This document shows, in pieces, positions 7,842-15,205 of a DNA stretch of 64,000 nt. The notes under the pieces were generated by a model. That model saw nothing but the letters and a program-made list of their open reading frames with translations, was not told the origin of the DNA and did no database searches. Source of the DNA: Mesorhizobium escarrei (GTDB lineage Bacteria > Pseudomonadota > Alphaproteobacteria > Rhizobiales > Rhizobiaceae). Where the stretch lies: positions 209,148 through 273,147 of the forward strand of contig NZ_CAKXZT010000168.1 in NCBI RefSeq assembly GCF_935825525.1, written 5' to 3'. The translations under genes were made by a program, and so were the position numbers. How positions within the stretch are numbered: position 1 is the first letter of the stretch; every line of letters begins with the position of its first letter.

Positions 7842-8728
7842 CACCCCACAAATTCCTCCCGCCGGTAGCCCTGCAGATAGAGAAGCGCGGTCAGGTCGCC
7901 ATGGTCGATGCGGAATTTTGCCTCCGCCGCCACGACCTGCTTGGCATGAAGCGCCACACCGGTGCCGGCAAGGCGGATCATGTCGAGGTCGTTGGCGCCA
8001 TCGCCGACAGCAATGGCCTCGGCTGTCGTCAGCCCGAGGCGCGCCGAAATCTCAAGCAGCGCATCGGCCTTGGCGGCACGCCCCAGGATCGGCTCGGCGA
8101 CCAGCCCGGTAAAGCGGCCATCCTGCTCGATCAGGCGGTTGGCGCGGTTCTCCTGAAAGCCGAGCATGGCGGCGATGCGTGAGGTGAAGACGTTGAAGCC
8201 ACCCGAGACGAGTGCAGTCCACGCGCCGTTAGCCCGCATGGTCTGGACAAGCGCGCGGCCACCGGAAGCCAGCGTCAGGCGATTGGCGATGATGCGGTCG
8301 ACCACGGCAGTGTCGAGGCCTTTCAACAGCGCCACCCGCTCGCGCAAGGCCGGCTCGAAAGCGATCTCGCCATTCATCGATCGCGCCGTGATGGCGGCGA
8401 CGTAATCCTTGACGCCGATCTCGTCGGCAAGCTCGTCGATGCACTCCTGGTCGATAACGGTCGAATCCATATCGGCGATAAGGATTTTCTTCCGCCTTCC
8501 CTCGGGCCGCTGAACGATCACGTCAACCGGTTCGGGTGCAAGCACGGCGCGCAGGCTGGCGGTCGCTTCAGCGGCTTCGGCCGTCTCGGGCAGAGCGAAT
8601 TCACAAGCGATGCCTTCGGCCAGCCAGCGAACAGTGCTTGCGCCGACCGACCGTGACGCCATATTCGCAAGCGCCGGCGACAATGCGCGGCCGGCGGGAT
8701 GGGACACAAGCGTGGCGATCAGCGGCAT
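7841..8728 (-). CDS. serB: Phosphoserine phosphatase
   Basis: Last step of serine synthesis: hydrolyses O-phosphoserine to serine. The 295-residue protein, starting MPLIATLVSHPAG, has a non-catalytic N-terminal region of about 75 residues and a HAD-type catalytic domain with the nucleophile motif ADMDSTVIDQECIDELA, the substrate helix SMNGEIAFEPALRERVALL, motif II in ALVSGGFNVFT and motif III in AVGDGANDLDMI. The ATG at 8728 is preferred over the longer frame to 8869. Its 5' end overlaps the 5' end of the divergent miaA by about 17 bp. Confidence 0.95.
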   Translation of the reverse strand: MPLIATLVSHPAGRALSPALANMASRSVGASTVRWLAEGIACEFALPETAEAAEATASLRAVLAPEPVDVIVQRPEGRRKKILIADMDSTVIDQECIDELADEIGVKDYVAAITARSMNGEIAFEPALRERVALLKGLDTAVVDRIIANRLTLASGGRALVQTMRANGAWTALVSGGFNVFTSRIAAMLGFQENRANRLIEQDGRFTGLVAEPILGRAAKADALLEISARLGLTTAEAIAVGDGANDLDMIRLAGTGVALHAKQVVAAEAKFRIDHGDLTALLYLQGYRREEFVG

Positions 8729-9710
8729 CGAAAATTCCGGCGGGCAGGCGGGCGGGGGCCGCGTTAAGAACGCGATCCTGATAGCCGGGCCGACCGCCAG
8801 CGGCAAGTCCGCCCTTGCGCTAGACATCGCCGAGCGCAACGGCGGCGTCATCGTCAACACCGATTCCATGCAAGTCTATTCGATGCTCGACGTGCTGACG
8901 GCGCGGCCGACTGCGGCCGAATTCGCTCGCGTCCCGCATTTCCTCTACGGACATGTCCATCCCTCCACCGCCTATTCCACCGGCGCCTGGCTGCGCGACG
9001 TGATGAAGCTCATCGACGATGGCACGTTCTTAGAACGGCCGGTCGGCACGTTCTTCGAACGGCCGGTGATTTTCGTCGGCGGTACCGGGCTTTATTTCCG
9101 GGCGCTTGCGGAAGGCATTTCGGAAATGCCCGACATTCCGCAGTCGATCCGTGATCGCTGGCGCTACGAACTCCAGCAACAGGGCGCAGCCAAGCTGCAC
9201 CGCATCCTGCTGCGCGAGGATTCTGCAGCTGGCATGATGCTGAAGCCGACCGACGGCCAGCGCATCGTGCGGGCGCTGGAGGTGCTCGAAGCATCGGGCC
9301 GTTCCATCCTGGAATGGCAGGCGGCGCGCGGCCGTCCGTTGATCCACAGGGCCAGCACGCGCTTCTTTGTGATCGAACCGGACCGAGCGGAACTGGTGGA
9401 GCGGATCGAGGCGCGGTTCGACCGCATGCTGGAGAAGGGCGCCCTCGACGAGGTCAAACAGATCACCGATCTTGGCCTCGATCCCGACTTGCCGGCGATG
9501 AAAGCGATCGGCGTTCGCGAACTCCAGGCCGCAATGGCCGGCGCGTTGAGTTTTCCCGAAGCGATCGAGCGCGCGAAGATCGCGACGCGACAATATGCCA
9601 AGCGCCAGGCGACCTGGTTCAGGCATCAATTGGGTCCGGAATGGCTGAGATTGCGCCCTGGTGATCGTGTCGAATCCATGAGCTTGGATACCCTTTCCAG
9701 TGCAACCTGA
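8712..9710 (+). CDS. miaA: tRNA dimethylallyltransferase
   Basis: Transfers a dimethylallyl group to A37 of tRNAs reading UNN codons. The P-loop is ILIAGPTASGKSALAL, followed by NTDSMQVYSMLDVLTARPT, the catalytic-region VGGTGLYFRAL and a C-terminal RQYAKRQATWFRHQLG. No ATG is available near the expected N terminus; GTG at 8712 is the best in-frame start and yields 332 residues, overlapping serB's start. An in-frame 24-bp duplication at 9021-9068 adds eight residues (GTFLERPV/GTFFERPV) just before the FVGGTGLYF motif. Start moderately certain, identity firm. Confidence 0.92.
   Translation: MAISGIENSGGQAGGGRVKNAILIAGPTASGKSALALDIAERNGGVIVNTDSMQVYSMLDVLTARPTAAEFARVPHFLYGHVHPSTAYSTGAWLRDVMKLIDDGTFLERPVGTFFERPVIFVGGTGLYFRALAEGISEMPDIPQSIRDRWRYELQQQGAAKLHRILLREDSAAGMMLKPTDGQRIVRALEVLEASGRSILEWQAARGRPLIHRASTRFFVIEPDRAELVERIEARFDRMLEKGALDEVKQITDLGLDPDLPAMKAIGVRELQAAMAGALSFPEAIERAKIATRQYAKRQATWFRHQLGPEWLRLRPGDRVESMSLDTLSSAT
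9021..9068 (+). repeat. miaA: 24-bp direct tandem duplication inside miaA
   Basis: Copy one is 9021-9044 and copy two 9045-9068; they differ at two positions. Both encode the octapeptide GTF(L/F)ERPV. Twenty-four bases keep the frame. Usual MiaA proteins have a single copy of this stretch before the conserved VGGTGLYF (family knowledge). Confidence 0.9.
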
Positions 9711-9813
9711 AAAGTTTCCTTTGAGGGAAGACTTCCCGTTGAAGTTGTCCTAATTAACCCTCCGTAAGGCCGTCGCTGCCATAACGTCTTTGGGGTTTTG
9801 CAACGGGGAGCAG

Positions 9814-10605
9814 ATGCGTTTTCACAAGGCGGAATCAGCCTTTTTCGTCTTCATCTTCGTGATCCTGGCCGCCGGCCTGGTGACGCTTCACGCCTATGGG
9901 CTTCTGCAAGCCTTCGCCGAAGAGGTTCATACACCCGCCAGGGTCGACGAGATCATCTATCTCAACAAGCTGTTGTTTGGGACCGGCGTTCTTTTGGCGA
10001 CTGCCCTGTTCTTCGGGATTTTCTTCATCTACCCGCTGATCCGCAAGCAGGCGACGGAAGAAGGCAAGCTGCGCGCTATGACGGTTTCGCTCAGCGCGCG
10101 TTCGGAAACGCTGGAGCATGCGGCGCTGACCGACGGCCTGACCGGCATGCAGAACCGGCGTTATTTCGACGATGCACTGAAGGAATATCTCGAGGAATTC
10201 CGTCGCATCGACAAGCCGGTCGGGCTGATGATCCTTGATCTCGACCACTTCAAGCAGGTCAACGACACCCACGGTCATGACGTCGGCGACGAGGTGTTGC
10301 GGGCGGTCGCCAATTGTCTCAAGGACATGACGCGTTATCACGACGTGGTGGCGCGCCTGGGTGGCGAGGAGTTCGCAGTGGTCACGCCCAACATGGATGC
10401 CGAACTGCTGTCCAAGTTCGCCGAGCGCATCCGCAAGGCGATCGCCAACATGTCGATACTATCGGGCAATGTCCGGCTGAAGATCACCACCAGCGTCGGC
10501 CTTGCCGTCTGGGATCACAAGGAAACCGCCGAAGAATTCTATCGCCGCGCCGACCGCCAGCTGTATGAAGCCAAGAGGCAAGGCCGAAACCGCGTCTGCG
10601 CCTAA
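9814..10605 (+). CDS. Membrane-anchored diguanylate cyclase (GGDEF)
   Basis: Makes cyclic di-GMP from two GTP. Starting at the ATG with GGGGAG just upstream, the 263-residue protein has two membrane segments (about residues 8-28 and 48-70) around a short periplasmic loop, then one GGDEF domain beginning DGLTGMQNRRYFDDAL. The active-site motif is the competent GGEEF variant in ARLGGEEFAVV, and the RxxD inhibitory site is intact (RYHD, five residues before GGEEF), so product feedback is expected. No EAL or sensory domain is present. A PilZ protein at 33.7 kb is a possible but unlinked receptor. Confidence 0.92.
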   Translation: MRFHKAESAFFVFIFVILAAGLVTLHAYGLLQAFAEEVHTPARVDEIIYLNKLLFGTGVLLATALFFGIFFIYPLIRKQATEEGKLRAMTVSLSARSETLEHAALTDGLTGMQNRRYFDDALKEYLEEFRRIDKPVGLMILDLDHFKQVNDTHGHDVGDEVLRAVANCLKDMTRYHDVVARLGGEEFAVVTPNMDAELLSKFAERIRKAIANMSILSGNVRLKITTSVGLAVWDHKETAEEFYRRADRQLYEAKRQGRNRVCA

Positions 10606-10658
10606 AATCCGGTCATTAAATTCGTGATGCTGGCCGTCTGGTGCCGGTTTCTGCGCTA

Positions 10659-10768
10659 CTACAGCGCCGCGCGTCCCTTTGGACGCGCAAAGGACGCTGT
10701 AGCATTTTGATTTTGATTTTGCGCATGATCCTTTCCGAAAATCGATCTCGATTTTCGGGGTCATGCGC
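10659..10768. repeat. RIME-like two-palindrome repeat within a 320-bp gene-free gap
   Basis: Palindrome one is 10659-10702 (CTACAGCG ... CGCTGTAG around GCGTCCCTTTGGACGC), palindrome two 10721-10768 (GCGCATGATC ... GGTCATGCGC around CCGAAAATCGATCTCGATTT). It is closely related to 1359-1461. The rest of the gap (10606-10925) holds a short stretch at about 10769-10812 that resembles the inner part of the 36032-36179 repeat; I see no gene there. Confidence 0.8.
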
Positions 10769-10925
10769 GTGCTCACGGACTAAATGTCCGCTCCGGCCCG
10801 GTTCTCGAAAACGACGCCATCCGACTCAGCCTGACGAATTTCCTGACGGGATTTACCCTGGGCTTCACACGCTGGCAGGTCTGCAACGGAAGCTCGATGG
10901 GCTCGGCGACGTGAGGCCGCCCGGC

Positions 10926-12785
10926 TCAATCGTTCTGCGGGCGCAGGCCGAAGGTTGTCGGCCTGAGGCCATAGCGCATGTCGAAGTCGTCGTCGGGTTG
11001 GACGCGCGGGACGGGCGGCTTGCGATAGTCGGGATCGCCGGCCTGCCGGCTCGAATCGACGACTTCGGTGAAGGCCATCGCCTGCTGCGGTCTTGGCACG
11101 TTGCGCAGCCTTTCGACGATCGCCACCAGATCGACATCATGGCCAAGCTCGGACGGCAAGGCTTGCTCTCGCTTGGCCGTGCCCGGGATCAGACCCTCGG
11201 ACAGTTTTTCGAATTTCAATCGCATAGTCGTCGCCACGCCTTCACCAAAGGCGATGGCTTCGCGCTGTCCCATAGAAGACAGGAATGCCAGTGTCGAGGC
11301 CGAGGAATCGGCGATCGCCGAGCGGATGATCGCCTGGTCCTGCTCGTTGGCGAGCCGCATGGCAAAAAGGGTCGAGCACTGCGACAGGATGGTGGGATCG
11401 AGTTCGCCCGGGCGCTGGGTGACGATGCCGAGATAGCAACCATATTTGCGGCCTTCCTTGGCGATGCGCGACAGCGCGTGCCGGGTCGGCGCGAAACCAA
11501 GGCGCGGATCGGCCGGCATGTAGCGATGCGCTTCCTCGCATAGCAAGAGCAGCCGCAGCCGGCCTTCGCTCCACAGCGCCAGGTCGAAGGCCAGACGCGC
11601 CAGCACCGAGCAGACGGAATTGACCACTTCCGAAGGCATGCCTGCCATCTCGAAGCAGGTCACCGGGCGCCCGTGATGCGGCACGCGGAAAATATTGCCG
11701 ATCGTCTCGTGGATGGTGTCCTCGATCAGCCGCGAGTTGAACATGAAGCGGTAGCGCGGATCGGAGGCTGCCGATTCGATACGCGTCTTCAGCGATTTGA
11801 GGGTGGGACGGTCGTTCTTGCTTTCCAGCAGTCCCATGCGCTCGTCGATCTGCTTGATGAGATCGACAATGCGATAGGGCACCGGCGTGTCCGCGGTCAG
11901 CGCATCACTGCCGCGCCTGAGATAAGTGCCCGAATTCGGGTTGCGATAAAGGTTCTTGGCCGCCGGGATGAGATCGCGCAAGGCGTCGACCTCTTCCGGC
12001 ACGGTCTCGCGACCGCGAAACAGCACTTCAGCAAACTCCTCGAGCTTGAACATCCAGAAGGGCAGGTCCAGCGTCGTCGAATTGACCCTGACGCAGTGCT
12101 CTGGCAATGACGCGGCGAACTCGTTGTGCGGATCGAGGATGAGAACGCGCAGGTCGGGTCGAGCGGCGATCGACTTGCGCAAAAGCAGCGAGACGGCGGT
12201 GGATTTGCCGACGCCGGTGGTGCCGACAATGGCGAAATGGCGCGCCAGCGTGTCGTCGATAGCGATGTTGGCGTCGATCGCCTCATCCTGTGACAGCGTG
12301 CCGATGGTGATCGAGTGACGCCCGGCGAGGTCATAGACCGCCTGCAGGTCGCGGCTGCGGATCCGGTGGGCGATGGCGCCGATATGCGGATAGGTGGTGA
12401 TACCGCGGTCGAAAATCGGTTTGGCGCCGGGCTCGGCGCCGTCGCGCACCTCGCCGATGAGCTCGATACTGACCTCGATCGGGTTCTGGCCCTCATCGTG
12501 CCAGGCGCGATCCGACTTGCCGACCGCGTAGACCAGCCCGACGGTTCGCGTGTTGCCAAGGTTGATGGAGATCATCTTGCCGACGCTCCAATGGCCGGTC
12601 GCAGTGCCTACGATATCGGCGGCATGGGCGCTGATGGTGGCGCGCGCGCCGTCGCACTGGACGACATTGCCCAGAACGCGCTTGTCGCTCTGCTCCGCCT
12701 TGCGGCGCTCCTGCAATGTCGGCTCTCCAACGGAGGCGTCGCGATCGACAAACATGGACAGGCTGTTTCCCATTTCCCTTCCCAT
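10926..12785 (-). CDS. HerA/DUF87-type ATP-binding protein
   Basis: A 619-residue P-loop ATPase of the HerA/FtsK (DUF87) class. After an N-terminal beta-barrel-like region (RVLGNVVQCDGARATISA), the Walker A motif is GTTGVGKST at about residues 188-196 and Walker B is LLLLCEEAHRYM. A later stretch, YGCYLGIVTQRPGELDPTILSQCST, carries the sensor/arginine-finger-like region typical of HerA. HerA proteins translocate DNA, often with a NurA nuclease, but no nuclease gene is next door, so the role is open. Several in-frame ATGs crowd the start (12785, 12773, 12755); none has an ideal ribosome-binding site. Confidence 0.82.
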   Translation of the reverse strand: MGREMGNSLSMFVDRDASVGEPTLQERRKAEQSDKRVLGNVVQCDGARATISAHAADIVGTATGHWSVGKMISINLGNTRTVGLVYAVGKSDRAWHDEGQNPIEVSIELIGEVRDGAEPGAKPIFDRGITTYPHIGAIAHRIRSRDLQAVYDLAGRHSITIGTLSQDEAIDANIAIDDTLARHFAIVGTTGVGKSTAVSLLLRKSIAARPDLRVLILDPHNEFAASLPEHCVRVNSTTLDLPFWMFKLEEFAEVLFRGRETVPEEVDALRDLIPAAKNLYRNPNSGTYLRRGSDALTADTPVPYRIVDLIKQIDERMGLLESKNDRPTLKSLKTRIESAASDPRYRFMFNSRLIEDTIHETIGNIFRVPHHGRPVTCFEMAGMPSEVVNSVCSVLARLAFDLALWSEGRLRLLLLCEEAHRYMPADPRLGFAPTRHALSRIAKEGRKYGCYLGIVTQRPGELDPTILSQCSTLFAMRLANEQDQAIIRSAIADSSASTLAFLSSMGQREAIAFGEGVATTMRLKFEKLSEGLIPGTAKREQALPSELGHDVDLVAIVERLRNVPRPQQAMAFTEVVDSSRQAGDPDYRKPPVPRVQPDDDFDMRYGLRPTTFGLRPQND

Positions 12786-12916
12786 TTCCCCAGGGCAATC
12801 GACCTTACGCCGACGGGGTTAAGGTGGGGTGAGGTCGGATGGTGTAGGGACCATTAAGCCGGTCGCGAAAATTGAACCGACCGGCATCGGCCAGTCCCGG
12901 TGACAGCCTCGAAACT

Positions 12917-14719
12917 CTATCCCGCGTGATGCACCTCCTGCAGCCCGTAGACCGGCGCCGCGATGCCCTCGTGCCGTGCTTTCAACTGCAGCGACAGGAA
13001 CTGCGAATAGTGGCGTGACTGGTGCAGATTGCCGCCATGGAACCAGAGCGCTTCCTGTTGCGTCGGCTTCCACATGTTGCGCTGTTCGCCTTCCCAAGGA
13101 CCGGGATCCTTGGTGGTGTTCGAGCCGAGCCCCCAGCACTTCCCGACTTTGTCGGCGACCTCTTTCGAGATCAGCTCCGCCGCCCAGCCGTTCATCGAAC
13201 CGTAGCCGGTGGCATAGACGACGACATCGGCCGGCAGCTCGGTGCCGTCGCTAAGCAGGACCGAATGTTCCTTGATCTCGGTCACGTCGACGCCGCTGTT
13301 CAGCTTGATAGCGCCGTCGATGATCAGCTGGGAGGCACCGATATCGATATAGTAACCGGAACCGCGCCTGAGGTACTTCATGAACAGGCCGGAGCCGTCG
13401 TCACCCCAGTCGAGCATGAAGCCGGCTCTTTCCAGGTCCTCGTAGAAGGCGGCATCACGCTCCTTCATCTTCTCGTAGAGCGGAATCTGGAATTCGTGCA
13501 GGATCTTGTAGGGCAGCGAGGCGAAGATGAGATCGGCCTTGGCCGTGGTCATGCCGTTTTGCACGGCCTGCTCCGAATAGAGGGCTCCGAGCGCGATATC
13601 CATCAGCGTGTCGGATTTGACAATGTGCGTGGTCGATCGCTGCACCATGGTGACGTCGACGCCGCCTTCCCAGAGTGCGGCGCAGATATCATGCGCGGAA
13701 TTGTTCGACCCAATGACGACGACTTTCTTGCCAACGTAGCTGTCCGGACCGGGATGTTTCGAGGAATGGTGCTGATCGCCCTTGAAATTCTCCATGCCTT
13801 TGAACTTTGGGATGTTGGGCCGGCCCGACATACCGGTAGCCAGCACCAGCTGCTTCGGCTTCAGCGTGATGTCCTTGCCGTCGCGATCGACGACGACCGT
13901 CCATTCCTTCTTCTGATCGTCATAGGTGGCGCTCCTGGCCTCCGTGGAGGACCAATAGTTCAGCTCCATGACCTTGGTGTACATTTCCAGCCAGTCGCCG
14001 ATCTTGTCCTTGGGCGAGAAGACCGGCCAGTTCTTCGGAAAATCGATATAGGGTAGATGGTCGTACCAGACCGGATCGTGCAGGCAGAGCGACTTGTAAC
14101 GCTTGCGCCATGAATCGCCGGCACGCGCGTTCTTCTCGACGATGATGGTCGGCACGCCGAGCTGCCTCAGCCGGGCACCGAGCGCGATGCCGCCCTGGCC
14201 GCCGCCGATGATCAGCGTGTTGGGCTGACTGATAAAGCCGAGTTCGGTCGCCTCCTTCTCGCGCTCCTCCTTCCAGGTCGGCCGGTTTTTGCCGTGACCG
14301 TGCTTGGCGCCCAACGGCCGGGCGAAGCCGGCGGGTTCCTCATGGCCCATCAGCTCGACCATGGTGGTGAGCAGCGTCCATATCTTGCCGTTCTTCAGCC
14401 TGATATGGCCAAAGCCGCGCGCAACCTCCGTTTCAAAACTGATCCAACCTTCGAGCAGCCCCTCGCTCTCCGTGGCGTCTTCGCCTTTCGCAAGCGCCCA
14501 GTTCGATGGCTTTACCTTCGCCAACTGGCTCATCAGCATATCGCGCACCTGGTCGCGACCTTCCATGGTCTTGATGTTCCAGGTGAAGGTCACCAGGTCG
14601 CGCCAGTAGCAGTCTTCCTGAAAGCACCCGACCGCCTTGTCGATGTCGCCGGCGGCAAGCGTTGCGCCGAATTGGTCGAGCAGGTCGGACAGTTTCTTGG
14701 CTGGGGCCTTGTCGAGCAT
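12917..14719 (-). CDS. FAD/NADPH-dependent flavin monooxygenase with SnoaL-like N-terminal domain
   Basis: A 600-residue protein of the flavin-containing/Baeyer-Villiger monooxygenase superfamily. The first 140 residues look like a SnoaL/NTF2-like domain (LDQFGATLAAGDIDKAVGCF). Next comes the FAD-binding TLIIGGGQGGIALGARL (about residues 168-184), then FKGDQHHSSKHPG, which fits the FxGxxxH fingerprint, then a second dinucleotide motif KVVVIGSNNSAHDICAAL for NADPH, and VVVYATGYGSMNG near the end. The start at 14719 is set by a strong GGGAGGAATTG. The substrate is unknown; it is transcribed away from the ilv leader. Confidence 0.88.
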   Translation of the reverse strand: MLDKAPAKKLSDLLDQFGATLAAGDIDKAVGCFQEDCYWRDLVTFTWNIKTMEGRDQVRDMLMSQLAKVKPSNWALAKGEDATESEGLLEGWISFETEVARGFGHIRLKNGKIWTLLTTMVELMGHEEPAGFARPLGAKHGHGKNRPTWKEEREKEATELGFISQPNTLIIGGGQGGIALGARLRQLGVPTIIVEKNARAGDSWRKRYKSLCLHDPVWYDHLPYIDFPKNWPVFSPKDKIGDWLEMYTKVMELNYWSSTEARSATYDDQKKEWTVVVDRDGKDITLKPKQLVLATGMSGRPNIPKFKGMENFKGDQHHSSKHPGPDSYVGKKVVVIGSNNSAHDICAALWEGGVDVTMVQRSTTHIVKSDTLMDIALGALYSEQAVQNGMTTAKADLIFASLPYKILHEFQIPLYEKMKERDAAFYEDLERAGFMLDWGDDGSGLFMKYLRRGSGYYIDIGASQLIIDGAIKLNSGVDVTEIKEHSVLLSDGTELPADVVVYATGYGSMNGWAAELISKEVADKVGKCWGLGSNTTKDPGPWEGEQRNMWKPTQQEALWFHGGNLHQSRHYSQFLSLQLKARHEGIAAPVYGLQEVHHAG

Positions 14720-14994
14720 CAATTCCTCCCGTGAAGTGCTGGCCGTCATCGCGGCTTGCCGGACCTCCGAGCCCGGTTGGCCGGAGTATCGCGGCAAACT
14801 GTGCGCCGCGTCACGTCGTCAAATAGTTTGGCGCGGTTTCAATGGCTTATCGGGATGACTGCGGATCTTTGTACCGCCGGCGATCGTACCGCAGCGGTGT
14901 CTTGTGCGAAAATAGCTGGCTCGATGCGACGATGGACAACCGGCGCGTCTGATATGGCCGGGTTCAAAGCCTTTTGCGCCCTTCATATTCGCCG

Positions 14995-15024
14995 TTGACA
15001 GCGGCGCAAAACCAATTCTATTGT
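14995..15024 (+). promoter_or_regulatory. Sigma70-type promoter of the ilvL-ilvBH transcript
   Basis: TTGACA at 14995-15000 and TATTGT at 15019-15024 are 18 bp apart. Transcription should begin around 15031-15033, that is at or next to the ATG of the leader peptide. The remaining gap upstream (14720-14994) shows no gene or obvious motif. Confidence 0.7.
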
Positions 15025-15032
15025 CCGCCACC

Positions 15033-15086
15033 ATGAAAACGGCACTCATTCTCGTAGTAGGAAAGCGCGTGGGCAAGGCGGTGTAA
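15033..15086 (+). CDS. ilvL: Branched-chain leader peptide (17 aa) for attenuation of ilvBH
   Basis: ATG at 15033, TAA at 15084-15086, encoding MKTALILVVGKRVGKAV. Seven of 17 residues are Leu, Ile or Val, five of them consecutive (LILVV), as expected for a peptide whose translation senses charged branched-chain tRNAs. The promoter spacing puts the transcript start at or within a couple of bases of the ATG, so the peptide may be read from a leaderless mRNA; no ribosome-binding site is visible. A small hairpin (GGCGGT/ACCGCC, 15077-15091) spans the stop codon. Too short for standard gene calling. The name ilvL is by analogy. Confidence 0.78.
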   Translation: MKTALILVVGKRVGKAV

Positions 15087-15119
15087 CCGCCGGGCGAGAA
15101 CCTCCCATGCGCAGACACA

Positions 15120-15144
15120 GGCTCCCTCGGGGGCCTTTTTTATT
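15120..15144 (+). terminator. Attenuator (rho-independent terminator) upstream of ilvB
   Basis: Stem GGCTCCC (15120-15126) with GGGGGCC (15129-15135; one G-T pair), then TTTTTTATT. It lies 34 bp after the leader-peptide stop and 62 bp before the ilvB start, the position expected of an attenuator: stalling on Leu/Ile/Val codons would favour an alternative fold and read-through. I did not identify the antiterminator pairing with confidence. Confidence 0.8.
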
Positions 15145-15205
15145 GCCCGAAACACGACTAAACGACCAGCAATCGCCCGATGGCGCACAGTACGGGACCA
15201 GACCG

